From positions 62,001 to 126,000 of the forward strand of contig VGLJ01000003.1 in NCBI GenBank assembly GCA_016866775.1: 64,000 nt of DNA, read 5' to 3'. Position 1 is the stretch's first letter. Every line of letters begins with the position of its first letter. The notes beneath the pieces were generated by a model, which made no database searches, was not told where the DNA came from, and worked only from the letters and a program-made list of their open reading frames with translations. This DNA comes from Candidatus Rokuibacteriota bacterium. GTDB lineage: Bacteria; Methylomirabilota; Methylomirabilia; Rokubacteriales; CSP1-6. Position numbers and translations under genes: made by a program. Below are positions 54,881-62,186 of this stretch, piece after piece.

Positions 54881-56247
54881 GCGCGCCGTCGCCGTACACG
54901 GCGTACTCGGTCTCGTGGAACCTCACGCAGCGCTGCAACCTCGAGTGCGCGCATTGCTACATGTCCGCGTTCGCCGGGGCCGACACGCGCGGTGAGCTCA
55001 CCACCGATGAGTGCCGGCGGGTGATCGACGAGATCGCGGCCGTCAATCCCAGCGTCTTCCTGATCCTCACCGGCGGCGAGCCGCTGCTCAGGAAGGACAT
55101 CTGGGACATCGCGGGCTACGCGGCCGAGCGGCGCTTCACCACCGTGTTCGGGACCAACGGCGTGCTGCTCCGCGAGCGCGAGGCGAAGCTGATGCGCGAG
55201 CGCGGCGTGCTCGGCGCGTCGATCAGCCTCGACTCGACGGATCCGAGGAAGCACGACGCCTTCCGGCACCTGCCCAGCGCGTGGGACGGCGCCGTGCGCG
55301 CGACGCGCGTCCTCAACGACGCGGGCCTCGACTTCTCGCTGCACATGTCGGTGACCGACTGGAACGTCGGCGAGGTCCCCGCGATGGTCGACCTCGCGAA
55401 GGAACTCGGGGCGAAGGTGCTGAACTTCTTCTTCCTCGTGCGGACCGGGCGGGGGCGCGACCTGACGGACATCGACGCCGCCGCGTACGAGCGGATCCTC
55501 ACGTGGCTCGCGAAGGCGCAGGGCGTCGGCCCGGGGCCACCGAGCTTCGTCCAGCGGCTGCTCGGCCGCGCGCCCGCGGCGGAGCCGTCGGCCTTCGAAG
55601 ACCCGTGGTCGACGCCCGTCGGCCGCGCCGACGGCCTGCTGATCCGCGCGAAGTGCGCGCCGCACTTCCGCCGGATCATCTGGGAGCTCAATCCCGATTC
55701 GCCGCTGCTGAAGAACTACGCGCACGGGTCGTGCCCCGCCGGGAAGTATTACTGCCGCATCACGCCCGAGGGCGACGTCACGCCGTGCCCGTACATGCCG
55801 GTCTCGGCCGGGAACCTGCGCGCGACGAGCTTCGGTGACCTCTGGCGCTCGGCGCCGGTCTTCGACGACCTGCGTGAGCCGAAGCTCGGCGGCCGATGCG
55901 GCGCGTGCGAGTTCTCGAAAGCCTGCGGCGGCTGCCGGTGCCGCGCGTACGCGACGTACGGCGACTACCTCGCCGAGGATCCCGCGTGCGGCTATCAGCC
56001 GGGCGCGCACGGAGGCGCCGTCATCGACCTGCCGGCGACGATGACGTTCGGCCTCCCGGTCAGCGAGGAGCTCACGTGGGAGCCTGCCGCGCGCGAGCGG
56101 CTCTCGGCGATCCCGTCGTTCGCGCGGGGGATGGTCGTGAAGGCCGTCGAAGCCTACGCGCGCGGGCGCGGCCAGACGGTCGTCACGCCCGCGCTGCTCG
56201 CCGAGGTCCGCAACACGTGGGGCGCGAGGTTCCGCCCGCGTGAGTGA
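54877..56247 (+). CDS. Radical SAM/SPASM enzyme with C-terminal PCP_red domain
   Basis: 456 aa. The radical SAM cluster motif is C20-x3-C24-x2-C27 (CNLECAHC), followed by LTGGEPLLRKD and SISLDS. A Cys-rich SPASM-like region holds further Fe-S ligands (SCPAGKYYC, TPCPYMP, GRCGACEFSKACGGCRC). The overall order resembles heme-modifying enzymes such as NirJ (heme d1) and AhbD (alternative heme synthesis). The last 60 residues are a PCP_red domain (EELTWEPAARERLSAIP), the same small domain found three times in the protein encoded at 52295. A role in heme or cofactor maturation for the neighbouring oxidases is inference. Confidence 0.82.
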   Translation: MSAPSPYTAYSVSWNLTQRCNLECAHCYMSAFAGADTRGELTTDECRRVIDEIAAVNPSVFLILTGGEPLLRKDIWDIAGYAAERRFTTVFGTNGVLLREREAKLMRERGVLGASISLDSTDPRKHDAFRHLPSAWDGAVRATRVLNDAGLDFSLHMSVTDWNVGEVPAMVDLAKELGAKVLNFFFLVRTGRGRDLTDIDAAAYERILTWLAKAQGVGPGPPSFVQRLLGRAPAAEPSAFEDPWSTPVGRADGLLIRAKCAPHFRRIIWELNPDSPLLKNYAHGSCPAGKYYCRITPEGDVTPCPYMPVSAGNLRATSFGDLWRSAPVFDDLREPKLGGRCGACEFSKACGGCRCRAYATYGDYLAEDPACGYQPGAHGGAVIDLPATMTFGLPVSEELTWEPAARERLSAIPSFARGMVVKAVEAYARGRGQTVVTPALLAEVRNTWGARFRPRE

Positions 56248-56686
56248 CCGCCGCTACCGCGTCGCCGCCTGCGTGTACCTGGTCTACGGCGTCGTGTACT
56301 GGCTCGGCGGCATGTGGCTCCTGTCCCAGGGTGTCGGCGTGATGGGCGGCAGGGGCGGCGACGGAACGACGGCGAGCCTGGTGCGCTGGGGACTCATCGG
56401 CGCCATCCCGCTGCTCGCCATCCCGCTCCTCTTGTCGCGTCGCTGGTCCTGGCTCGGCGGCATCGTGTCCCGGCGGACGTTCGCCGCGCTGGTCGCGCTG
56501 CTCCTCGCGTTCCGCGCGTGGAAGGTCGGGGGCGTCGCGCTGCACGGCGGCGGCGCGTCGGTCGCGGCACCGTGGGGCGGATCGATGAGCTTCCAGGCCG
56601 GGGCCGCGATCTTCCTGGTCGTGACGCTTCTCGCGCTCCTCGCCGTCGCGCGCGCGGCGTTCACACCCGAGCGGGCGAGCGCGTGA
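56240..56686 (+). CDS. Four-helix membrane protein, unknown function
   Basis: 148 aa with about four hydrophobic helices (CVYLVYGVVYWLGGMWLL, LVRWGLIGAIPLLAIPLLL, FAALVALLLAFRAWKVGGV, and a final FQAGAAIFLVVTLLALLAV). It overlaps the radical SAM gene by 8 bases and the Mrp-type ATPase gene by 4 bases (GTGA), so the three form a tightly coupled unit. No family recognised. Confidence 0.65.
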   Translation: MSDRRYRVAACVYLVYGVVYWLGGMWLLSQGVGVMGGRGGDGTTASLVRWGLIGAIPLLAIPLLLSRRWSWLGGIVSRRTFAALVALLLAFRAWKVGGVALHGGGASVAAPWGGSMSFQAGAAIFLVVTLLALLAVARAAFTPERASA

Positions 56687-57543
56687 AACGCTATCGCGAC
56701 ATCGCCGGCGACGGCGGCTCGAACATCGTCGGCCAGGTGCAGGCGCAGCAGGCCCGCCTGCGCGAGCGGCTCGCCGGCGTGCGGTCGATCGTGGCGGTCG
56801 TCTCCGGCAAGGGCGGGGTCGGGAAGTCGTCGATCACCGCGAATCTCGCCGGCGCCTGCGCGCTCGACGGCGCGCGCGTGGGGGTCCTCGACGCCGACCT
56901 GAACGGCCCGAGCATGGCCAAGATGCTCGGCGTGCGCGGGGGCAAGCTGGTCGTGCGCGACGGCGCCGTCGAGCCGCCGCGGAGCGCGCTGGGCGTCAAG
57001 GTCATGTCGATGGACCTGCTGCTGCCGTCCGACGCCGCGCCGCTCACGTGGGAGGCGCCGACGCAGGACGAAGCGCACACGTGGCGCGGAACCATGGAGG
57101 CGAACGCGCTCCGAGAGTTCCTCGCCGACACGGCGTGGGGCGATCTCGACCTCCTGCTGCTCGATCTCCCCCCGGGCACGGACCGTCTGCTCACCGTCGC
57201 GTCGCTCGTGCCCGTCCTCTCGGGAACCGTCGTGGTCACGATCCCGTCGGACGTCTCGCAGCTCGTGGTGCGCCGGTCGCTGACGGTGGCGCGGGAGAGC
57301 CGCGCGCCGGTCCTGGGCCTCGTGGAGAACATGGCGGGCCTGTTCCCGGGCCCGGACGCCGAGGTGCTGGCGAGGGATGCCGGCGTGCCGTTCCTGGGCC
57401 GTGTGGCGTTCGACGCAGACCTCGCGCGCGCCGCCGACGCGGGCGAGGCTTTCGTGGCGACCTTCCCCGACCGCGAGGCCGCGCGTTCTCTCCGCGCGAT
57501 CGCGTCGTCGCTCCGCGCCGCGCTCGCAGCCCCCGCCGGCTAA
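56683..57543 (+). CDS. Mrp/NBP35-type P-loop ATPase (Fe-S carrier)
   Basis: 286 aa ATPase of the Mrp/ApbC/MinD superfamily. The deviant Walker A is GKGGVGKSS (42-50), followed by DADLNGPSM and LLLDLPPGTDRL. Members carry and transfer Fe-S clusters. The CxxC pair typical of many Mrp proteins is not obvious near the C-terminus, where ENMAGLFPG replaces the usual ENM.Y.xC region. GTG start. Downstream of a Cys-rich radical SAM gene, it may load that enzyme. Confidence 0.85.
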   Translation: MKRYRDIAGDGGSNIVGQVQAQQARLRERLAGVRSIVAVVSGKGGVGKSSITANLAGACALDGARVGVLDADLNGPSMAKMLGVRGGKLVVRDGAVEPPRSALGVKVMSMDLLLPSDAAPLTWEAPTQDEAHTWRGTMEANALREFLADTAWGDLDLLLLDLPPGTDRLLTVASLVPVLSGTVVVTIPSDVSQLVVRRSLTVARESRAPVLGLVENMAGLFPGPDAEVLARDAGVPFLGRVAFDADLARAADAGEAFVATFPDREAARSLRAIASSLRAALAAPAG

Positions 57544-57561
57544 CGCGCGCGAGAGAACGAC

Positions 57562-58254
57562 CTAGTTACAGACGACCCCGGGCTCCAGCTGATAGTTGGC
57601 GACCTTGAACGTCGCCACGAAGTTGTCGTCCCACGCCGGCCCGAGGGTGATCTGGCCCAGCGGCGTCTCGCCGTCGAAGCCGAGCACGCGCGCGTGGCTC
57701 GGCAGCGTCTTGATGTCGCCCCGGCCCGAGAGGAACTCGAGCGCGCTCGCCTTGTCGATGAAGACCGCGATGGTCTCGCTGACGGGCCGCCCGGTGCCGC
57801 GGGGCGCGGGCTTCGGCCAGTCCACGATGGCCGTGAAGCCGTCGAGCTTCGGATCCGCCGCGACGTTCGGATCCTTCGTCATGCGACGCAGCAGGGGCGG
57901 GATGTAACGCGAGAACATCGCCGTGGCGCGCTCCTCGAACCGGAGGCTCGCGAACGCCGGCGACGGCTCCTGCTCGATCGAGATCCGGGTGGAGAGGTGG
58001 CGATCGTCCTGCTGGGCGCCCCTCGGCCGGTAGAACCCGATCCCGTTCCGTGGGACGTCGACCCACGGCCAGCAGTGATAGATGCCCGCGCTCAGCTCTT
58101 GGAGGGCGTGGACGTGCGCGGAGGCGAGGGCGCGCGCCTTCTCGGTCGTGTATTCGTGCGCGGGCAGCACCCGGTCGGTCGGCGCCGCCGCGATCGCCAC
58201 GCCGGCGGTGAGCGCGACGAGCGCGACGACGGCGACGAGACGTTTACCGCTCAA
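57562..58254 (-). CDS. Secreted protein of unknown function
   Basis: About 230 aa from a TTG start that overlaps the preceding lipoprotein gene. A signal peptide (KRLVAVVALVALTAGVAIA) is followed by a soluble domain with no recognised motif; YHCWPWVDVPRNG and GFYRPRG are notable. The protein ends with a Cys-Asn. The TTG is the only reasonable start before the signal peptide. The gene pair (with the lipoprotein) is convergent with the Mrp gene, with 18 bases between. Confidence 0.65.
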   Translation of the reverse strand: MSGKRLVAVVALVALTAGVAIAAAPTDRVLPAHEYTTEKARALASAHVHALQELSAGIYHCWPWVDVPRNGIGFYRPRGAQQDDRHLSTRISIEQEPSPAFASLRFEERATAMFSRYIPPLLRRMTKDPNVAADPKLDGFTAIVDWPKPAPRGTGRPVSETIAVFIDKASALEFLSGRGDIKTLPSHARVLGFDGETPLGQITLGPAWDDNFVATFKVANYQLEPGVVCN

Positions 58255-58501
58255 GCATCTGCTCCTGGCTGACGGTGATGGCCTTGCCCCACCACCCCTC
58301 GTCGCGCGCGAGCTGGATGTCCTTGCGCGTGACCTTGGGGGAGGACCCTTCGGTGTTGCGAACGGAGAATCCCAGGTGCTCGTACGACGCGAAGTGCGTC
58401 CGATGCGTGTACCACGTGTTCCATTCCTCGCTGGTGGCACAACCCGCCGTGGCGATCAGCACGGCGCTAAGCAGCAGCAGCTTGCCACGGACGCTTCGCA
58501 T
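58244..58501 (-). CDS. Small lipoprotein
   Basis: 85 aa with a clear lipoprotein signal (LLLLSAVLIATAGC). The mature part (EEWNTWYTHRTHFAS, SSPKVTRKDIQLARDEGWWG) is soluble and not recognised. It has its own sigma70-like promoter and a GGAGG site. It overlaps the following secreted-protein gene by 11 bases, so the two are probably expressed together at the envelope. Confidence 0.75.
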   Translation of the reverse strand: MRSVRGKLLLLSAVLIATAGCATSEEWNTWYTHRTHFASYEHLGFSVRNTEGSSPKVTRKDIQLARDEGWWGKAITVSQEQMLER

Positions 58502-58539
58502 GATTGGTGACCTCCGCTCGGAGAGTGAAAACCGCCCTC

Positions 58540-58568
58540 ATGCTACCGACGCCGCGCACAGTGGTCAA
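58540..58568 (-). promoter_or_regulatory. Sigma70-like promoter of the lipoprotein gene
   Basis: On the minus strand TTGACC (58568-58563), a 17-base spacer and TAGCAT (58545-58540), with a 5' leader of about 30 bases containing GGAGG. Confidence 0.65.
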
Positions 58569-58597
58569 CCGCTGGCGGGCCCGTCGCGTCGGCGTGG

Positions 58598-58603
58598 TAG
58601 ACT
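58598..58603 (+). promoter_or_regulatory. -10 hexamer of PAC2 gene, leaderless spacing
   Basis: TAGACT ending 7 bases before the ATG of the PAC2-family gene; no ribosome-binding site and no clear -35. Confidence 0.4.
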
Positions 58604-58610
58604 CGCGCGC

Positions 58611-59495
58611 ATGGACCATCTGACGGTCCACCACCTCCCCGAAGGCCTGCGGCGCCCGATCCTGATCATGGCGTTTCCGGGCTGGAACGACGCGGCTGAA
58701 GCCGCCTCGACCGCCGCCCGCTACCTCGCCACGAGCTTCCAGGCGGAGAAGTTCGCCGAGATCGACCCCGAGGAGTTCTATCACTTCGGCCTCACGCGGC
58801 CGCTCGTCCGCTACAAGACCGACGCGCCGGACGAGCGCGAGATCGTGTGGCCCGCGACGGAGTTCTCCGTGGCGCGGTCGAGCGCGCTGACCCGCGACGT
58901 GATCGTCGGCGTGGCCGCCGAGCCTCACCTGCGGTGGAAGACCTACTGCGCGGCGGTGATCGAGCTCGCCCGGCGGTGCGGGGTCACGCTGATGTTGACG
59001 CTGGGCGCGCTGCTCGCGGAGGTGCCGCACACCCGGCCGGTCCGGCTCTCCGGCACCGCGACCGATCCGGAGCTGCGGACCCTCATCGGCGCGCGACCGT
59101 CGCGCTACGAAGGCCCCACCGGCATCGTCGGCGTGCTCAACACCGTATGCCGCGAGCAGGGTCTGCCGACGGCGAGTCTCTGGGCGAACGTCCCGCACTA
59201 CATCTCCGGGATCGAGAATCCGAAGGCGACCCTCGCGCTCGTCAAGCGCGTCCTCACGCTCCTGTCCGCGACGATCGACCTCGGCGATCTCGACGAGGCG
59301 GTCAAGCAGTTCGATCAGAACCTCGCGGAGATCGTGTCGCAGAACGCGAAGATCGCCGGCTACGTCCAGAAGCTCGAGCGCGCCGCCCCCGACGAGGAAG
59401 AAGCGACCGAGACCGCCGCGCAGAGCGAGCTGCCGCCCGCGTCGGAGCTCGTCGCCGAGATCGAGCAGTTCCTCCGCCAGCAACGGCCCGAGTGA
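58611..59495 (+). CDS. PAC2-family protein
   Basis: 294 aa protein of the PAC2 (proteasome assembly chaperone 2) superfamily, visible from ILIMAFPGWNDAAEAAS, TLGALLAEVPHTRP, GPTGIVGVLN and WANVPHYISGIENPKATLAL. Bacterial members have no settled role and occur mostly in actinobacteria and other environmental phyla. The C-terminus is acidic and helical. No proteasome genes are seen here. The stop overlaps the M23 gene (GTGA). Confidence 0.85.
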   Translation: MDHLTVHHLPEGLRRPILIMAFPGWNDAAEAASTAARYLATSFQAEKFAEIDPEEFYHFGLTRPLVRYKTDAPDEREIVWPATEFSVARSSALTRDVIVGVAAEPHLRWKTYCAAVIELARRCGVTLMLTLGALLAEVPHTRPVRLSGTATDPELRTLIGARPSRYEGPTGIVGVLNTVCREQGLPTASLWANVPHYISGIENPKATLALVKRVLTLLSATIDLGDLDEAVKQFDQNLAEIVSQNAKIAGYVQKLERAAPDEEEATETAAQSELPPASELVAEIEQFLRQQRPE

Positions 59496-60373
59496 CGGCG
59501 GCCCGCGGCCGCCTTCTTCTCTGGGCACTCCTGCTCCACGGCCTCTGGCCCGCCGCCGTCCACGCCGCGGGCGGCCTCCGGGTCACCTGGGAGCCTTCTC
59601 ACCCGCGCGCCGGCGACGTCGTACTGCTCCGCGTGCAGGGGGTGCCCTCGGCGGCGACGCTCGAGGTGACCGTCGACCGTCAACCGATCAGCACGTTCCC
59701 GACCTCCGACGGCCACGGCGCCGTCATCGGGATCGACATGGACGCCTCCGCGGGTCCGCGCCGCTGGCGTGTCGCCGTGCGTGGTGGGGCCGGCGCGACG
59801 GGCGAGATCCCGCTGGTCGCCCGCACCTACACCGTCCAGCACCTCACGGTCGCGCCGTCGATGGTCGAGCTCGATCCGGCAACCGAGCGCCGGGCGGTGG
59901 CGGAAGGCGAGCGGATGCGGCAGATCTACCGGACGATCAGCGGCGAGCGGCTGTGGCGGGGGCGCTGGCTACGCCCGGTGGGCGGTGACGAGCCGGGGAC
60001 GGGCTTCGGCGCCAGGCGCGTGATCAACGGCCAGCCGCGGGCGCCGCACAGCGGGATCGACTTCGCGGCGCCCGTGGGCGCCCCTGTCCTCGCCGCGAAC
60101 CGCGGCCGTGTGGCGATCGTCGCCGAGTTCTTCTTCCCCGGGCGGCTCGTGATCCTCGACCACGGCCTCGGCCTGCACACGGCGTACTTCCACCTCGACA
60201 CGATTGCCGTGAGCGAAGGGCAGCTCGTCGAGCGGGGCGACACGCTCGGGACGGTCGGCATGACCGGCCGGATCACGGGCCCGCATCTCCACTTCGGAGC
60301 GCAGGTCGGGCCGGCGCGGATCGATCCCGCCGTGCTCCTCGGCCTGGCCCCGCCCGACGAGCAGCGCGACTAG
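59492..60373 (+). CDS. M23-family (LytM-type) peptidase
   Basis: 293 aa secreted protein. A signal peptide (LLLWALLLHGLWPAAVHA) precedes a beta-sandwich region (about 30-130) and a C-terminal M23 domain with zinc ligands in HSGIDFA (HxxxD) and GPHLHFG (HxH). Such enzymes cut peptidoglycan cross-bridges or act as degenerate activators; here the ligands are present, so it is probably active. GTG start. The stop overlaps that of a convergent basic-protein gene (CTAG). Confidence 0.88.
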   Translation: MTAARGRLLLWALLLHGLWPAAVHAAGGLRVTWEPSHPRAGDVVLLRVQGVPSAATLEVTVDRQPISTFPTSDGHGAVIGIDMDASAGPRRWRVAVRGGAGATGEIPLVARTYTVQHLTVAPSMVELDPATERRAVAEGERMRQIYRTISGERLWRGRWLRPVGGDEPGTGFGARRVINGQPRAPHSGIDFAAPVGAPVLAANRGRVAIVAEFFFPGRLVILDHGLGLHTAYFHLDTIAVSEGQLVERGDTLGTVGMTGRITGPHLHFGAQVGPARIDPAVLLGLAPPDEQRD

Positions 60374-60636
60374 CGCCGTCCCCGAGACCGCTTGCGCGCG
60401 CGGCCGCCCTTGCGCGCCTTGCGGCCGCCCCGTGCCCGCGCCTTCGATGCCTTGCGCTTCGGGCGGGCCTTCGCGCGGGTCTTCCGCTTCGCCTTGGGGC
60501 GCGAGCGCTTCTTCGCCCCGCCACTCTTCTTCGGGCGCGAGGCGCGGCGCGCGGGCGCCGGACGGCTCGCCGGCGCCTCGCTGGGCATCGAGTCCGAAGG
60601 CAGCATCTCGGGCGGCATCGGTGACGGGATCTCCAT
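60370..60636 (-). CDS. Small histone-H1-like basic protein
   Basis: 88 aa. The first 30 residues are Met/Pro/Ser-rich (MPPEMLPSDSMPSEA); the rest is almost wholly Lys/Arg/Ala/Gly in repeated patterns (KKRSRPKAKRK, RKASKARARGG), like the C-terminal tails of bacterial histone H1-like proteins. It probably binds nucleic acid without sequence specificity. A GGAGG site lies 4 bases before the ATG, which supports translation. Low-complexity composition makes family assignment loose. Confidence 0.6.
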   Translation of the reverse strand: MEIPSPMPPEMLPSDSMPSEAPASRPAPARRASRPKKSGGAKKRSRPKAKRKTRAKARPKRKASKARARGGRKARKGGRARKRSRGRR

Positions 60637-60716
60637 CGCGTCCTCCGTCGTGATCGATGGTTCTGTTGCCGCCTTACCCTGCACAGCGCGTACCGGCTGC
60701 GCAAGAGGAAATTTCG

Positions 60717-61748
60717 TCAGCGCGCGGGCGCGCCGCGCGCGCGCGTCGCCTCGGCGGCGAGCGCGCGATTCGACCAGACGGCGGCGATCGAGTGCGTGAG
60801 GAGCGCGCGGACGCGCGCGCGCGGAATCTTGACGGGCGTGGTGGCGGCGAGCGGGTTGTCGTGACGGCGCAGCATCGCCAGCGTCGCCTCGCCGATGAGC
60901 AGCGGCCACGCGCACGCCAGGCGCATGCGCCACTCGCGGCGCGGGATCGCGAGCGTGTAGCGCCAGCCCGCGTGGTAATGCGCGTCGGCGAGCTCGAGCA
61001 GCGCTTCGTACAGCGGGCGGAGCTTCGGCATCGCGGACGGATCGAGCAGATCCGCCGGCGCGAGACCGTGCGCCGCGAGCTCGTCCGCGGGCAGGTAACA
61101 CCGCCCCTGCCGGAGATCGCTCGGCACGTCGCGCAGCACGTTGGTCATCTGCAGCGCCTTGCCGAAACGGACACCGTTCGTGCTCATCGCGGCCACGTCC
61201 CAGCGCGCGAGGCGCGGACGATGCGCGGCGTGGATGACCGTCCAGAACTCGCCGACGCAGCCCGCCACGAGGTAGACGTAGCGGTCGAGGTCGGCGCGCG
61301 TGCCGAGCGCGGTCACGTGCGCGGCGTCCTCGCCCGGAAACGTCGCGAGGTCGAAGACCATCCCGCTCGTGAGCGTCGCCAGCACGCCCCGGACCGCGGC
61401 ACGGTCCGGCGCATCGAGGCGCTCGAGCTCCGCCACCGCCTCCGGGAGCCGCGTGAGCAGCGTCGCCTCGGCGGCCTTGCCCTGGTGCGGGCGGCAGGCG
61501 GCGATCGCCCCGGCCACGTCCACGGGCGTTCCCGCGAAGGCGCGGCGCAGCGTCTCGAGGTGGGCGAGCCGCGCGTCGCGCGCGATCAGCCGCGTGTCCG
61601 CGACGGTGTCGGCCGCGCGGGCGAGCAGGTACGCGAGCCCGACGGGCGCGCGGAGGTCGCGCGGCAGAATGCGCAGCGAAAGATAAAAACTCCGGCTGAC
61701 GTCGCGCAGGAGGCCCCGCAGCAGACTGTCGTGCGACTGGCGCGGCAC
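60717..61748 (-). CDS. Squalene/phytoene synthase family protein
   Basis: 343 aa head-to-head prenyl synthase. The two Asp-rich motifs are A-A-DTVAD (about 46-50) and NVLRDVPSDLRQGRCYLP. SRSFYLSLRILP is the typical N-terminal motif. DTVAD resembles squalene synthase more than phytoene synthase, so a product for hopanoids or sterol-like lipids is possible. No shc or hpn genes are in the window. GTG start. Confidence 0.85.
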   Translation of the reverse strand: MPRQSHDSLLRGLLRDVSRSFYLSLRILPRDLRAPVGLAYLLARAADTVADTRLIARDARLAHLETLRRAFAGTPVDVAGAIAACRPHQGKAAEATLLTRLPEAVAELERLDAPDRAAVRGVLATLTSGMVFDLATFPGEDAAHVTALGTRADLDRYVYLVAGCVGEFWTVIHAAHRPRLARWDVAAMSTNGVRFGKALQMTNVLRDVPSDLRQGRCYLPADELAAHGLAPADLLDPSAMPKLRPLYEALLELADAHYHAGWRYTLAIPRREWRMRLACAWPLLIGEATLAMLRRHDNPLAATTPVKIPRARVRALLTHSIAAVWSNRALAAEATRARGAPAR

Positions 61749-61755
61749 TCGCGAA

Positions 61756-61786
61756 GGGCCCGGATTTATTCCGGGCCCGGAGCGCG
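61756..61786 (+). repeat. Mosaic interspersed repeat, part A copy
   Basis: Perfect hairpin GGGCCCGGA/TCCGGGCCC followed by GGAGCG and a G-run. It matches the reverse complement of 50134-50163. It lies between the squalene/phytoene synthase gene and the zinc-motif gene. Confidence 0.6.
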
Positions 61787-61793
61787 GGGGGGT

Positions 61794-61818
61794 CGGGGGG
61801 CGCGTCTCGCGCCCCCCG
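61794..61818 (-). terminator. Hairpin after the zinc-motif gene
   Basis: CGGGGGGCGCG pairs perfectly with CGCGCCCCCCG around a TCT loop, 2 bases past the stop of the minus-strand gene at 61821. Confidence 0.6.
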
Positions 61819-61820
61819 AA

Positions 61821-62117
61821 TCATTCATAGTCGTAGCGGCGGACGGGCGGGTCGGGGGAATCCTTGGCTTTCTTCAGGCTCTCCTGGAACTTGCGGTCGA
61901 GCAGCTTGCCCTTCTGCGCTTCGGCCTGCATCTGCTGCTTGAACCGCTCTTCCCGCTCGGCCGACTTCGAGCGGAGCTGGTCGATCGCGGCGCCGAGATC
62001 GCCGGTGGACCGCTGGCGCGGCGGCTCTTCGTGCGAGATGACCGCGCCCAGCTCCGGGTCGATCGTCAGCTTCGCCTGGCAGCACGGGCACGGCACCACG
62101 AATGACGGCTTTGCCAT
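61821..62117 (-). CDS. Small protein with CPCC zinc motif and coiled coil
   Basis: 98 aa. VPCPCCQAKLTIDPELG near the N-terminus looks like half of a zinc ribbon. The middle (about 45-85, AAIDQLRSKSAEREERFKQQ) is charged and probably a coiled coil. The C-terminus is Pro/Arg-rich. ATG chosen because it begins the conserved-looking Cys motif. A TATAGT hexamer lies 6 bases before it. Divergent from the nuclease gene. Function unknown. Confidence 0.7.
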   Translation of the reverse strand: MAKPSFVVPCPCCQAKLTIDPELGAVISHEEPPRQRSTGDLGAAIDQLRSKSAEREERFKQQMQAEAQKGKLLDRKFQESLKKAKDSPDPPVRRYDYE

Positions 62118-62123
62118 GGCGCA

Positions 62124-62129
62124 ACTATA
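62124..62129 (-). promoter_or_regulatory. -10 hexamer of zinc-motif gene, leaderless spacing
   Basis: TATAGT on the minus strand ending 6 bases before the ATG at 62117. Confidence 0.4.
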
Positions 62130-62174
62130 CACCGTGCACGGAAAGACACGTTGGAGGGGACGTCCCGAGCACCG

Positions 62175-62180
62175 TAGAAT
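62175..62180 (+). promoter_or_regulatory. -10 hexamer of nuclease gene, leaderless spacing
   Basis: TAGAAT ending 6 bases before the GTG start of the PD-(D/E)XK nuclease gene; no ribosome-binding site. Confidence 0.45.
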
Positions 62181-62186
62181 CCGGGC

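Noticed and set aside
52295-56247. Remnant of a protochlorophyllide or chlorophyll pathway suggested by PCP_red-like domains
   Set aside because: No nitrogenase-like BchL/N/B core, no chelatase and no photosystem genes; the domain appears in other protein contexts here.
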